Shown piece by piece: positions 19,046 through 30,087 of a DNA stretch of 64,000 nt. The DNA lies in the NCBI RefSeq assembly GCF_029428675.1, contig NZ_JAJNEL010000001.1, positions 1,922,001-1,986,000 of the forward strand, given 5' to 3'. Numbering within the stretch: the stretch's first letter is position 1; each line of letters begins with the position of its first letter. The translations under genes and the position numbers were made by a program. A model generated the notes under the pieces. The model was not told where the DNA came from, searched no databases, and saw only the letters and a program-made list of their open reading frames with translations. The stretch comes from Streptomyces sp. JH14. GTDB taxonomy: Bacteria > Actinomycetota > Actinomycetes > Streptomycetales > Streptomycetaceae.

Positions 19046-19780
19046 TCAGTCCCGGTACATCCTTCCTCGCGCCACGAGTTCGAGGACCGTCGCGACAGCC
19101 ACCGCCTGTACGGCCATCAGCGCGACCAGCACGAACAGTTGCACGGCGCCCGCCTGAACCGGTGAGGCGCCGCCCAGCAGCATGCCCACGTACGCCCCCG
19201 GCAGCGTGACGAGCCCCACCGTGCGTGTCTGGTCCAGGCCTGGCAGCAGCGCGTCCGCCGCCGCGGGCCGCGCGATCTCCAGCCGCGCGTCGCGGTCGAG
19301 CAGCCCGAGCGCCATGCCCGCCTCCACCTCCCCGTGCCGCATGGTGAGTTCGTCCAGCGCGCGCCGTCCGCCGAGCACGGTCGCGGTGAGCGCACCTCCG
19401 ATGAGAATGCCCGCCACCGGGATCAACGCGATGCCACGGAACGGCAGGAGTCCGGTGAGCAGGAGGACGGCGACCACCGGTGCGACCCCCGCCGCGATCG
19501 GCAGGGCCGCCCACCGCCACGTGCGATTCCTGGTGATCCGGCGCCCCGCGGTCCGGACCGCGACCGCATACATCAGCGCCACGAATCCGAGCAGTGCAGG
19601 CAGCGAGTGGACCACCCAGCCGATGAGCAGGGAGACGGCGGCGAGTTGGACCGCGGCCCGCAGCCCGGCCAGGACGATCTCGCGTGACCGGCCGAGCGAG
19701 GCCAGGGCGGCGACGGCGGCAGCCGCCGCGAGCAGCAGCGCGAGGACGACCCCGAGCGTGATGGTGACCGGTAGCAGCAC
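19046..19780 (-). CDS. FetB/UPF0014-family ABC transporter permease
   Basis: 244 residues with about seven hydrophobic segments. Family marks include AAVQLAAVSLLIGWVV, ALIPVAGILIGGALTATVLGGRRALDEL and LPGAYVGMLLGGASPVQAGAVQLFVL. In E. coli FetB pairs with the ATPase FetA in iron export; here no ATPase gene is adjacent, so the partner must be elsewhere or the role differs. GTG start at 19780 has a weak ribosome site. Confidence 0.85.
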   Translation of the reverse strand: MLLPVTITLGVVLALLLAAAAAVAALASLGRSREIVLAGLRAAVQLAAVSLLIGWVVHSLPALLGFVALMYAVAVRTAGRRITRNRTWRWAALPIAAGVAPVVAVLLLTGLLPFRGIALIPVAGILIGGALTATVLGGRRALDELTMRHGEVEAGMALGLLDRDARLEIARPAAADALLPGLDQTRTVGLVTLPGAYVGMLLGGASPVQAGAVQLFVLVALMAVQAVAVATVLELVARGRMYRD

Positions 19781-20000
19781 GCGGCCACCATAATCCGGTC
19801 CTGCCCCGACATCCCGGGCGAACAGGGCTTACGGACCGCCGAGTTGCCGAAGCATCAGCCCTGTCGGTCGTACCCCTTGATGTGACGTGCGCATGTCGCC
19901 ACTCTGTTACCTGGCACCCACCCCCCGGAAACCCTGCGCCGCCACGATGGCCGGGCCTCACCGTCCCCCGTCCAAGTCCCCCCACATCAAGGGAGTTCGC

Positions 20001-20645
20001 ATGTCAGGTATCTACGCGCGTCGCATCGGCATTGCCGTCGCATCCGCCGCACTTGCGGCAACCAGTGGACTGCTCACCGCGCCCGCCGCCCAGGCAGCCA
20101 TGCCCACCCCCGTCGCCGCGTCCACCGCGCGCACCTACCTGAGTGAGCTGACCGTCTCGGCGGAAGGCTCGTCGTCCGGCTACAGCCGGGACCTGTTCCC
20201 GCACTGGATCACCCAGTCGGGTGCCTGCGACACCCGTGAGGTCGTCCTGAAGCGGGACGGTACGAACGTGACGCAGAACTCCAGCTGCTCGGCCGTCAGC
20301 GGCAGTTGGTACTCGCAGTACGACGGCGCCACCTGGACCGCCGCCTCGGATCTGGACATCGACCACATGGTTCCGCTCGCCGAGGCCTGGCGGTCGGGCG
20401 CGAGCGGCTGGACCACCGCCAAGCGCCAGTCGTTCGCCAACGACCTGACGCGTCCTCAGCTCATAGCCGTCACGGACAACGTCAACCAGTCCAAGGGCGA
20501 CCAGGACCCCGCGACGTGGCTGCCGTCGCGCACCGCGTACCGCTGCACCTACGCGCGCGCCTGGGTGCATGTGAAGCACTACTACGGCCTGACCGTGGAC
20601 TCCGCGGAGAAGAGTGCCCTCCAGTCGGTCCTGAACGGCTGCTGA
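20001..20645 (+). CDS. Secreted HNH-type nuclease (DUF1524/GmrSD-C like)
   Basis: 214 residues from ATG 20001 (GGGAG 6 nt upstream); the longer frame has no ribosome site. Signal peptide: RRIGIAVASAALAATSGLLTAPAAQA, cleaved near residue 33. The nuclease core has DLDIDHMVPLAEAW (His of the metal finger) and DNVNQSKGDQDPATWLP, the N and K/D part of an HNH/DUF1524 site. Two cysteine pairs fit an extracellular fold. Likely an exported DNase used in nutrition or competition. It ends 125 bp before the PhoD-like gene. Confidence 0.87.
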   Translation: MSGIYARRIGIAVASAALAATSGLLTAPAAQAAMPTPVAASTARTYLSELTVSAEGSSSGYSRDLFPHWITQSGACDTREVVLKRDGTNVTQNSSCSAVSGSWYSQYDGATWTAASDLDIDHMVPLAEAWRSGASGWTTAKRQSFANDLTRPQLIAVTDNVNQSKGDQDPATWLPSRTAYRCTYARAWVHVKHYYGLTVDSAEKSALQSVLNGC

Positions 20646-20669
20646 CCGGAACCGCCGGGCCCTCCCCCG

Positions 20670-20709
20670 CCGTTCCGTACGGTACGGAGCCCCTGCCTGT
20701 ACGGAACGG
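20670..20709 (+). terminator. Terminator after the HNH nuclease gene
   Basis: CCGTTCCGTAC and GTACGGAACGG form an 11-bp stem. Further GTACGGAAC copies follow up to 20750 before the ribosome site of the next gene. Confidence 0.65.
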
Positions 20710-20770
20710 GGGTTCTCCCCCGCGCGGACGGGGACTCCATCCGTACGGAACGACGCGAGGAGGGCACCTC

Positions 20771-22501
<1,731 letters not shown>

Positions 22502-22520
22502 ACTTGCAAGCACTAGTGAG

Positions 22521-22652
22521 GGTTGGGTCTTCCTGCTGCTGGTCTTCACCGGTCCGGGCGCCCTGGCCCTGGACCGGCTGTTCACCCGCGGTGGCGACGC
22601 GGAGCGGAGCGAGGACCGCACCCGCGAGCAGGCGCAGGCGGTCGCCGCCTGA
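22521..22652 (+). pseudogene. C-terminal remnant of a DoxX-family membrane protein
   Basis: In frame with the TGA at 22650 the sequence reads GWVFLLLVFTGPGALALDRL and continues with a charged tail. This is the end typical of DoxX proteins (last helix, then TGPG-x-LALDR). Nothing upstream in frame looks coding; the phosphatase gene stops 20 bp before. I judge it a truncated relic. A short independent peptide is less likely. Confidence 0.45.
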
Positions 22653-22861
22653 ACCCCAGCGTCTCCCGTGTGCCGCGCCTGCCCCACCGGCCCCGAGGCT
22701 GTGGGACAGGCGTGTCGCACGAGACACGTGAGGTACACAACATCCCCTGTTCAGAATGATCTGCAGGTAAACGGCAGGCGTACGCTGTACAGCTGACCCT
22801 GCCGCCCCTGCCGCTCCCCTGCGACGTCGCGGCGTGACGACGAACCGGGGAGTACGAGAAG

Positions 22862-23554
22862 GTGCTGGAGAGTGTCGGTGCGCTGACCGGCAGCCCATGG
22901 ATCTATGCGGTGGTCGCCCTCTCGGTGCTCCTGGACGTCTTCCTGCCCGTGCTGCCCAGCGGGGTCCTGGTGATCACGGCGGCCACGGCGGCCGCCGCCG
23001 GCACGACCTCGGTCGCGGGCGGTTCCGCCGGCGAGGTGCCCCAGGTTCCGTCGCTCCTCGCGCTGGTCCTCAGCGCGGCCACCGCCTCGGTCCTCGGCGA
23101 CCTCGTCGCGTACCGGCTGGCCTGGCGCGGCGGCGATCGGCTGGACCGCGCCATCGCCCGCTCCCGCCGGCTCACCACCGCGCAGGAACGTCTCGGCGCT
23201 GCCCTGAGCCGCGGCGGCGGCATCCTCGTCGTCATCGCCCGCTTCGCCCCGGCAGGTCGCTCCGTCGTCTCCCTGGGCGCGGGCGCGGCGCACCGCAAGG
23301 TGAAGGAGTTCCTGCCCTGGTCGGCCCTGGCGGGCGTGGCCTGGGCGGGCTACAGCGTGGGACTCGGCTACTTCGGCGGCCAGTGGCTCGGCACGACGTG
23401 GCTGGGCACGGCGGTCTCCGTCCTGGCCCTGTTCGTGGCCGGCGCGCTGGCCGCGTACCTGATGCGCCGCCCCGCCGCGGCAGCAGCCACCGCCGCGGCC
23501 ACGACGGCCACCGCCTCCGTGCCCCCGACGGCCTCGGCGGCTACGACGTCCTGA
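22862..23554 (+). CDS. DedA-family membrane protein
   Basis: 230 residues, GTG 22862 with GGGGAG/GAGAAGG upstream. The VTT-type core has FLPVLPSGVLVI near residue 23, the glycine-rich re-entrant region with GDLVAYRLAWRGG near 78, and the conserved arginine motif ARFAPAGRSVVSLGAGAAH near 125. Two C-terminal helices and an Ala/Thr-rich tail follow. DedA proteins act as lipid flippases or in membrane homeostasis. The last 14 bp overlap the convergent DUF2277 gene. Confidence 0.87.
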   Translation: MLESVGALTGSPWIYAVVALSVLLDVFLPVLPSGVLVITAATAAAAGTTSVAGGSAGEVPQVPSLLALVLSAATASVLGDLVAYRLAWRGGDRLDRAIARSRRLTTAQERLGAALSRGGGILVVIARFAPAGRSVVSLGAGAAHRKVKEFLPWSALAGVAWAGYSVGLGYFGGQWLGTTWLGTAVSVLALFVAGALAAYLMRRPAAAAATAAATTATASVPPTASAATTS

Positions 23555-23768
23555 CGGCAGTCCCCCGCACCTCCAGACCGTCCAGCAACCTGGCGGTCGC
23601 TTCTGCGATCTCGTCGACGGCCCGGTCGAACACCTCGCGATTGTGCGCGGCCGGGGCCCGGAAGCCGGACACCTTGCGAACGAACTGCAGGGCGGCGGCC
23701 CGGACGTCCTCCTCGGTGGCCTCTTCGGGGAGTACGGGCGGGCGAAGGGTCTTGATGCTGCGGCACAT
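23541..23768 (-). CDS. DUF2277 family protein
   Basis: 75 residues starting MCRSIKTLRPP, the near-invariant N-terminus of DUF2277, and continuing with ALQFVRKVSGFRAP. A small cytosolic helical protein of unknown function found widely in actinobacteria. ATG 23768 with GGAG upstream. Its 3' end overlaps the DedA gene tail to tail. Confidence 0.88.
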   Translation of the reverse strand: MCRSIKTLRPPVLPEEATEEDVRAAALQFVRKVSGFRAPAAHNREVFDRAVDEIAEATARLLDGLEVRGTAVRTS

Positions 23769-23830
23769 GTCTCCAGTGTGGACCGCCCCACTGACAACGC
23801 CCGATCTCCCGCCCGGCGACCGCCCCGTCG

Positions 23831-25180
23831 TCAGCCGCGTTCGACCGCGGGGATCTCATAGCTGCCGTCGAGCACCGCGCGCCCCGGCAGGTAGAGCCTG
23901 AGCACGGGCCGGAAGTCCCCCTCGGGCGTGGGCAGCCAGTTCGCCGACGCCGCGCGGTCCGCGGGCCGTTCCCTGCTGAGGTGAAGGGTCAGCGACCCGT
24001 CGTCCGCGCGCACCAGCCCCGGCGTACGGTCACCGATCGTGTACCGGTCCGCCGCGTTCTCGACCAGTCGGTGGTCCGGGACGTCGTACATGGTCACGGA
24101 CCAGAACGCGCCGACCGGCGGCGGCTGCTCGAAGCGCAGCACATAGGCGTGGGCACCGTTGAGCCGATGGCCGTCCGCGTCGCGGAACGTGTGCGCGTGC
24201 ACCGCCTCGTATCCATGGCTCCCCCACAGCGCACCGCTCGCGGCCACCGCCCTGACCAGGTAGGACGCCTCCCGGTCGGCGATCTTCCACTCCGGTGAGT
24301 CGATCGTCCCGACCCCGAACCGGTCGAGGTTGTAGTCGAAGAGATGCGTATCCGTCCGCCATCCCCCACCGCTCGCCCCGTCGGCCCGTCCGGCCTCCTC
24401 CACGCGCGCCCTGCCCTGCGCCATCCCCTCGACGAGTGCGCGTACCAGGGCTGGATCGGCGCGGACGTACGGTGAGGGGCCCTCCTCCAGCAGTTCCAGC
24501 GGCTGGAACCGGTCCTGGTACGCACAGTCGGCGACGGCCGGCGGGAAGTCGGCCATCCACACCCGCAACCGCTCGAAGAACCGCACCTGCTCCGGTACGC
24601 CGTTGTCGGGCGCGGGCAGCCCCGTGCGGTGCGTCCCGGGTTCGAGGTGGGTGAGAGTGAACTGCTCCTGAAGCGCCCGGACCCGCGCCATGTCGTCCGG
24701 ACCGTCGCAGGCGATGCGCCCGACGAGGGAGACGACAGAGGTCGGCGCGTCGATCACCCCGCGCACCCCGGCGGGTTCACTGCCCGACCAGCCCGGTGGT
24801 GCGACGATCCAGTCGCCCTCACCGGTACCGGTGGCACGGCGGCCCAGATACGCGAAGTTGTTGGTCCAGGCGTCCACGAACTGCAGCACGTAGTACGCCC
24901 CGTCGGTGTCGGGCACGTGCAGCCGGATCGGCCCGCCGGAGAGGTCGAGCTGGGCGACCGAGAGGACCGTGTCGTTGCTGACGTCGCCCAAGTGGGTACC
25001 GGGGGAAGCGAGTCCGCCGTCGTGCGCGAAGTGGTTGAACGGGGCGGGCGCCAGGGAGCCGACGCCCTCCTGCATGAAGTCCTCGACCGTCGACAGGCCG
25101 CGGACCAGCGGATACCCGTAGACATACGCCTCGGCCGCAAGAGCGACGAGCTCGTCCGACGGCTCGGATCCAGCAGCCAT
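23831..25180 (-). CDS. DUF1254/DUF1214 domain protein
   Basis: 449 residues from ATG 25180 (GGAGG upstream; the GTG 18 codons earlier lacks a site). DUF1254 comes first (AAEAYVYGYPLVRGLSTVEDFM, FNHFAHDGGLASPG, SNDTVLSVAQLDLSGGPIRL), then DUF1214 (MYDVPDHRLVENAADRYTIGDRTPG...LRLYLPGRAVLDGSYEIPAVER). No signal peptide is visible, although many relatives are exported. The function is not established. Sits before the DUF7144 gene reading the same way, with 79 bp between. Confidence 0.85.
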   Translation of the reverse strand: MAAGSEPSDELVALAAEAYVYGYPLVRGLSTVEDFMQEGVGSLAPAPFNHFAHDGGLASPGTHLGDVSNDTVLSVAQLDLSGGPIRLHVPDTDGAYYVLQFVDAWTNNFAYLGRRATGTGEGDWIVAPPGWSGSEPAGVRGVIDAPTSVVSLVGRIACDGPDDMARVRALQEQFTLTHLEPGTHRTGLPAPDNGVPEQVRFFERLRVWMADFPPAVADCAYQDRFQPLELLEEGPSPYVRADPALVRALVEGMAQGRARVEEAGRADGASGGGWRTDTHLFDYNLDRFGVGTIDSPEWKIADREASYLVRAVAASGALWGSHGYEAVHAHTFRDADGHRLNGAHAYVLRFEQPPPVGAFWSVTMYDVPDHRLVENAADRYTIGDRTPGLVRADDGSLTLHLSRERPADRAASANWLPTPEGDFRPVLRLYLPGRAVLDGSYEIPAVERG

Positions 25181-25259
25181 GAGTGCACGCCCTCCATGCT
25201 CGCTTCGGTCCACCGGAAAAGCGGGGTCCGGCACGGGGCCGGACCGGCGCGGCGACGGT

Positions 25260-25715
25260 TCAGATGACGGCCTGGGAACGGTCCGTGCACAGGGCCCAGA
25301 TGACGAACGCGTCGATGGCGATGGAAATGACCGCCCAGATCGGCTCGTACGGCAGCCACATGAAGTTGACGATCATGCTGAGCGCCGCGAGCCCGATACC
25401 CAGCCCCCGTGCCCAGCCGGCGCCCTTGAGAATGCCCCAGCCGATCAACAGGAGCACGACGCCGAGGACGAGATGGATCCAACCCCAGGCCGTCACGTCG
25501 AACTTGAACGTGTAGTTCCTGATGCGCGCATAGACATCGTCGGACGCGATGCCGGCAATGCCCTTGATCACCGCCATGACGCCGTCGACCATCAGCAGCA
25601 CACCGGCGAACATGACTCCACCGGCCGCCCAGGGATTCCCGCCGCCCCCGGCCGGGGGGCCGGCCCTCCGGCCGGGGGAAGGGGACGTGCCGGGCGTGGG
25701 AGCTGTCTGTGCCAT
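25260..25715 (-). CDS. DUF7144 small membrane protein
   Basis: 151 residues from ATG 25715 (AGGAG upstream). A Pro/Gly-rich cytosolic N-terminus is followed by four hydrophobic helices: VMFAGVLLMVDGVMAVIKGI, GWIHLVLGVVLLLIGWGI, GLGIGLAALSMIVNFMWLPY and AVISIAIDAFVIWALC. The pattern with AWGWIHL and NFMWLPYEP is that of DUF7144. Function unknown; probably transcribed with the DUF1254 gene downstream. Confidence 0.83.
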   Translation of the reverse strand: MAQTAPTPGTSPSPGRRAGPPAGGGGNPWAAGGVMFAGVLLMVDGVMAVIKGIAGIASDDVYARIRNYTFKFDVTAWGWIHLVLGVVLLLIGWGILKGAGWARGLGIGLAALSMIVNFMWLPYEPIWAVISIAIDAFVIWALCTDRSQAVI

Positions 25716-26437
25716 GGGAACTCCTGGACCGGAGTGAGTCGAGCCGGACAGAACCGACCCTGCGTGGCACGCTCCCGGCCGACCACCGGTACGCCTCCGT
25801 TCGAGTGACGGCCCACCGGTCGCCGGCGTGACGGACGAGCGGTCCCCACCCGATGGCACCACCGGGTCGGCCACCGGCGGAAGGCCGTCACGGGCCGACT
25901 GCTCCGGAGTCCGTGACATGGCAGCACTCACTCGGCGACAAGCTGAGTTCGAACACCGTTCCGTGCCGACGGAAGCGGACGACGGTGGTCTGCTCGGGCA
26001 CGTGCAGGGAGGCCGCCGCCGGGGCAGGGATCCGGCTCCGCGATCCGGTCCTTGCCGAGCAGACCGGAGCGCTGCTCGTCAGGAACCGCTGAAGGTACGT
26101 GCGGTTTCCTGCTCGCCGGCCGACGACGGGGACACGGGCCCGGGACCAGGGGCGTCGGCGACGCCGACGGTCTGAATCAGCCCGGTCAGGACCGCGGTGT
26201 CCGCAAGGCCGGCGGCCCCCGTCCGGGCATACGTGAGCACTCTCAACCACCGCTCCTGCAAGACAAGTCGAACGTGGCAGCAAACCGCCGCAGCTCTGCA
26301 CGGAGGCACAGGAGCTGCGGCGGGGACTGCGACGGACGAGATGTCGGTCAATGGATGCACCGGACAGCGCGGCAGGCGTCACGGGCAGGGCGTTGCGGGC
26401 ATGTCATGGCGCGCCCATGACAGCCACGGATGCCGCC
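25716..26437. other. 722 bp without a confident gene
   Basis: No frame has recognisable homology. The minus-strand frame 26079-26360 has good third-position G/C in its second half (YARTGAAGLADTAVLTGLIQ...) and could be a truncated or small gene. The minus frame ending at 25888 has a plausible tail (TVVRFRRHGTVFELSLS). Neither has a convincing start, so I list the stretch as possible relics. Confidence 0.5.
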
Positions 26438-26947
26438 TCAGTTGCAGGGGAACGCGTACTCGCTGTTGTAGTTGATGAAAAGGCTGCTCGACGACGTGCC
26501 CATCTTGGCGGTCGTCTTCGCACAGGCCACGCTGGAGACGTAGACCGGGCCCGCGTACTCGCTGAAGTTGCCCGAGTCCGTGTCGCAGCCGGTGCCGTCC
26601 AGCTTGCAGATTTTGAGGTACATGTACCGCGAAGCGCCTACGTTGTTGTCCAGGATCGCGCACCCCTTCCCACTGGCGTTGATGTAGGTGAACAGGGTCG
26701 CCAGACGCAATTGGGGATCGGTTCCCTCGGGCAGCGGGATGGCCCGGGCCACCGTGTCGTAGCCGGCGCCGCACGCGGTGGCGGCCGCCGCGACGGCCTC
26801 CGAGTTGGCCTGCGCGAAGGACCGGGTCCCAGCGTCTGCCGTCTTCGCGATGCCTGGTATCGGCTCCTGTGCCACTGCGGCCTGCGGAGCGGCGAGCGCC
26901 GCACCGATTACGGCTGCAGCAATGGCAAATCGGAGTTTCGTAGCCAT
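26438..26947 (-). CDS. Small secreted protein of unknown family
   Basis: 169 residues, ATG 26947 with GAGGGGG upstream. Signal peptide: KLRFAIAAAVIGAALAAPQAAVA, cleavage near residue 26. The mature protein has six cysteines in a pattern suggesting disulfides, a T-LFTYINASGKGCAILDNN stretch and an aromatic C-terminus ending in NYNSEYAFPCN. I do not recognise the family. Monocistronic, with 491 bp to the divergent or unassigned region upstream. Confidence 0.78.
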   Translation of the reverse strand: MATKLRFAIAAAVIGAALAAPQAAVAQEPIPGIAKTADAGTRSFAQANSEAVAAAATACGAGYDTVARAIPLPEGTDPQLRLATLFTYINASGKGCAILDNNVGASRYMYLKICKLDGTGCDTDSGNFSEYAGPVYVSSVACAKTTAKMGTSSSSLFINYNSEYAFPCN

Positions 26948-28095
26948 GGATTCCCCCTCTGATTACGTGCGAAATTGCCCGTGCCGCAGCCTCACCGAAC
27001 GCAGAGGAGCGGCGATTTGGACCGTGCTGCGGATCGCCAGACACCCTAGCCGCATGAGCGTTCGACATCAGGGAGTTACGGGGTTACGGCTCTCGAATGG
27101 CTTGATCCCGCATGGAATGAAGACCAACACCGATACGGCATCCCGATAGAGGCAGCCAATACTTCACCCATCGGTACCGCATTCGAAACACTCAGAAGGC
27201 GAACAGCAGGGAAGTATCCGACATTCCATACTCCCTGCCGTGCGACGCCACTCGCGACGGGGCGTGACCGAAAACCGATCGATCACCCACCACGCCACGC
27301 CGGAACAAGGCGGCATGAGACCCGGGTACCCTCACGATCCGCAGATCAGGACCGTTCGACCCCCCAGTGGGCCCGACCGGGGGACGGGCCCGGCTTCCAC
27401 AGCGCGGCCGTGGGACAGCATCAGCCACCTCCACCCCGCCCCCATCTCCTGGCCGGCTCCGCGAAGTGGCGGCGACGAGGTTACGGCGCAGCGTGAATCG
27501 ACTGCCGCGCCCCCTGCCGACCGCCGAAGAACGCAAGCCCGTACCGTCGGGCAAGATGTCTGCACGCAGTTCATCACAGCTGCGATCCAATGCGCCGACT
27601 TTATCCGCGAAGCCAAGGAATGCGGAATTATGGATGGCGAACACTGCGAGCACTATGCGCCGGTCCGGAAGTCAATGTCCAACTTGACTGGACCCCAAGC
27701 CATTATGGGCATTGAGGCCCTGAGGAGGTATCTGCCGCATCCGTCAGGGGCCGGCGGAACAACGAATGGGCGTCCCAAAAAAGCCGCACATGCACACAGC
27801 TGCGACACAGGGTTCATGGCACGCATGGTCGACACCGCGAACTCACGCGACACGCGCATGGAGGAGAGCGCGCATACAGACCAGTGACGACACCGGGATC
27901 CAGCAGCACCTCGCGTCCGTCGAGCGCGGGACCGCCGCACTCCCTGCCGACCACCGCCAGAAACTGCGCCCCGATTCCCTCAACGCCCTTGAGAACGGCG
28001 GTGCTCATGGCCGCCTGTCAGGCCACGGCACTTCGGACGACGCAGCTGATCACCCGTCGACGTCGCGAGTGTGACCGGCCAGTACAGTCGCCTGC
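26948..28095. other. 1.1 kb with no confident gene
   Basis: Long frames exist on both strands (for example + 27240-27887, with a stretch QFITAAIQCADFIREAKECG, and - 27192-27653), but they contradict each other, have weak codon bias and no good ribosome sites, and match nothing I recognise. + 27880-28074 (QQHLASVERGTAALPADHRQ) is another fragment. The sequence probably contains decayed genes. Confidence 0.45.
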
Positions 28096-28464
28096 ATGGC
28101 GACACCGACACTGCGGGCGATTGAGTGGGACGGCACGTCCTGGGACGACCCGTCCGAGGAACGGCTGCACGATCTGCTGGCCGATATGAGCCTTACCTGG
28201 CGGTTTGTCATCGTGAAGCGGCTTGATCTGGAACCTGCCGGCCAGCACTACATGCAGGTCTACCTCAACGACGACCTGAGCTATCAGGTGGAATACCGCG
28301 AGGGAGGACCGGACAAGCACTTCCAGGCCACGGTCCCCCGCAGGCACGAGGTGTTCGCCGTGGAACCCGTGGCGGAGGTACTTCAGGACTGGGCCTACGG
28401 GCGACCCCGCTGGCGTGAAGCTCTTCCTTGGGTCCCGTGGTCGCCCACAGAACCACCGAGATGA
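28096..28464 (+). CDS. Hypothetical protein, immunity-protein-like size and composition
   Basis: 122 residues, acidic, with tryptophans and a central beta-rich segment (RFVIVKRLDLE...HYMQVYLNDDLSYQVEYREGG). It resembles small cytosolic streptomycete proteins sometimes found with toxin or accessory loci, but I cannot name a family. ATG 28096; no strong ribosome site. Third-position bias supports coding. It stands alone in the accessory region and converges on the SnoaL-like gene. Confidence 0.65.
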   Translation: MATPTLRAIEWDGTSWDDPSEERLHDLLADMSLTWRFVIVKRLDLEPAGQHYMQVYLNDDLSYQVEYREGGPDKHFQATVPRRHEVFAVEPVAEVLQDWAYGRPRWREALPWVPWSPTEPPR

Positions 28465-28550
28465 GCGTCACCACCCCTTGATGCGAAGGACGCCCGTTCT
28501 GCGAGTCGAGCCACCGGCACACCGAAAGCGGAATGGCGCGTACCTTCCGG

Positions 28551-28964
28551 TCATTCCCAGGAAATCTCGTTGCGCAGGACGGTGTAGTCGACCATCGCGG
28601 AGTCCAGATAGGCGCGCACCTCCACGATGGTGTCACCGTCAAAGCGGCAGACCCAGCAGTAGCGGTTCGCGAAGGGGGCTCCTTCCTTGCTGGTCGACGT
28701 GGACTGCAGCTCGGCGATCGTCGTGTCGCCATCGACGTAAAGATGCTCCACCTTCAGCTTGACTCCGCCCTGGAGCACCCCCGCGAGCCGTGTGAATGTA
28801 GCGGCCACGAATTCCTTTTTGCTGTGATAGCGGCCGGCCAGTGGGTGAGTGCCCTCCACGGTCCAGTCGACGTCGTCGGCCACGCGGGCCCAGAATTCCG
28901 GCTGGGTGGCCGGGTCCTGCAGTCGGCCGAACAGAGCGACGCGGTCGTCACGGATGGCGGTCAT
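28551..28964 (-). CDS. SnoaL-like / NTF2-fold protein
   Basis: 137 residues, ATG 28964 with GGGAGG upstream. The order of elements fits the SnoaL-like fold: helix with LFGRLQDPATQPEFWARVADDVDW, then the strand TVEGTHPLAGRYHSKKEFVA, then VEHLYVDGDTTIAELQSTST and CWVCRFDGDTIVEVRAYLDSAMV. Such proteins are ketosteroid-isomerase-like enzymes or binding proteins; the substrate is unknown. Possibly a single-gene unit. Confidence 0.83.
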   Translation of the reverse strand: MTAIRDDRVALFGRLQDPATQPEFWARVADDVDWTVEGTHPLAGRYHSKKEFVAATFTRLAGVLQGGVKLKVEHLYVDGDTTIAELQSTSTSKEGAPFANRYCWVCRFDGDTIVEVRAYLDSAMVDYTVLRNEISWE

Positions 28965-29093
28965 GGCACTACGCCTCCCACGGGGATCTGGTTACGGGAG
29001 CCACATCTTCCACGACCGACCGCTTGAGCAGAGGAAAGCCGGTCGGCTCCTCCCCGATCACCAGGAGTCGCCGGCCCGAGAGTCGGTGGCTCC

Positions 29094-29624
29094 TTACCGA
29101 CTGGGGCGGTGACCACGGCGGACGAGCCACTCGACGTGCTGCCGCATCCGGGGCTGGTCATCGGGAAAGTAACTCTCCCATTCTTGATCCAGACGCATCC
29201 AAGCTGCCGGCTGGCCGTCCTCCGGCGTGAGCGGAATCGACGCGTCGACAACCGCCGCATACGACAGACCGAGCGTCACCGGCCAGTCAGGGCTGAACGA
29301 CCGAACCGCCACAGCCGCCGGCTCCAGGAACAGTTCCGCCCTGATGCCGGTCTCCTCGAAGAGCTCACGTCCTGCGGCCTCACGGGGAGTCTCACCAGCC
29401 TCGACCTTCCCGCCCGGCGGAACCCATGCCCTCCATCGGTGCTTCACCAGCAGCACCCGTGCGAGGTCCTCGTCGAAGACCCACACTTCTGCCGCCAGTG
29501 GTTCCATCTCCATCGCGGAGGCCTGGGACAGCCAGGCACGGGCGTCGTCGTACTCGACCACAGCCGATCCGGCATCAGCAGCGGCTGCTTCAAGAGCTCG
29601 TTGCTCGTACACGTCTCGAATCAC
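29094..29624 (-). CDS. NUDIX hydrolase
   Basis: 176 residues, GTG 29624. The Nudix box is intact: GGKVEAGETPREAAGRELFE followed by ETGI, near residues 90-113 (GX5EX7REUXEEXGU), giving the metal-binding glutamates. It is preceded by VLLVKHRWRAWVPPGG, the usual strand entering the box. Hydrolyses a nucleoside diphosphate linked to another moiety; the substrate is not predictable. The N-terminal ~40 residues are a helical extension. Confidence 0.88.
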   Translation of the reverse strand: MIRDVYEQRALEAAAADAGSAVVEYDDARAWLSQASAMEMEPLAAEVWVFDEDLARVLLVKHRWRAWVPPGGKVEAGETPREAAGRELFEETGIRAELFLEPAAVAVRSFSPDWPVTLGLSYAAVVDASIPLTPEDGQPAAWMRLDQEWESYFPDDQPRMRQHVEWLVRRGHRPSR

Positions 29625-30087
29625 GCGGGCACGATACGCCGAGGGTCTGACATCCCCCCGTCTTCGGCCCCTGCTTCACGATCGAAGAGCGACGCCGGAG
29701 AAAGGTGGAAGCCTCGTCGGCACCGCTGGAAATCTGTGCTCGGACCGCGCCTGCTTGCCGTGCCGGTGCCGCTCAGCCACCGTCGTCCCGAGCGTGCCGG
29801 AGAACGTGGGGAGCAACGCCCCAACGCCCCATACGTGCGGCCGTGCTGCGCCCGGGGCACAGCTTGGGCATCACCGGGTCCGACGGCCGCGTAATCGCCC
29901 TTTACCTGCCGTTGTGGCGTTCTCCGCCTTCGCCGACCCCCGGACCGGGGACCCGCGTGTGAGTCGGTCTTTCGCGACAGCGCAGGTTGCGGCGGTGCGC
30001 ACCGCGGTTTGGCGGCGATCTGTCCTCAGACAGTCCACGCCCACTGGCTCGAGCACGACGCGGTGATTCCCAGGTACCGCTATGCCG
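29625..30087. other. 463 bp without a recognisable gene
   Basis: Only short frames with poor codon bias, none with a family signature. It separates the NUDIX gene from the end of the DUF3592-like gene. Confidence 0.5.

Noticed and set aside
25888..26382. Minus-strand 164-codon frame as a gene
   Set aside because: Arg/Ser-rich composition typical of a shadow frame; only short stretches look plausible.
27240..27887. 215-codon plus-strand frame as a gene
   Set aside because: Opposing frame of similar quality, mixed codon bias, no ribosome site, no recognisable family; only the last third looks protein-like.
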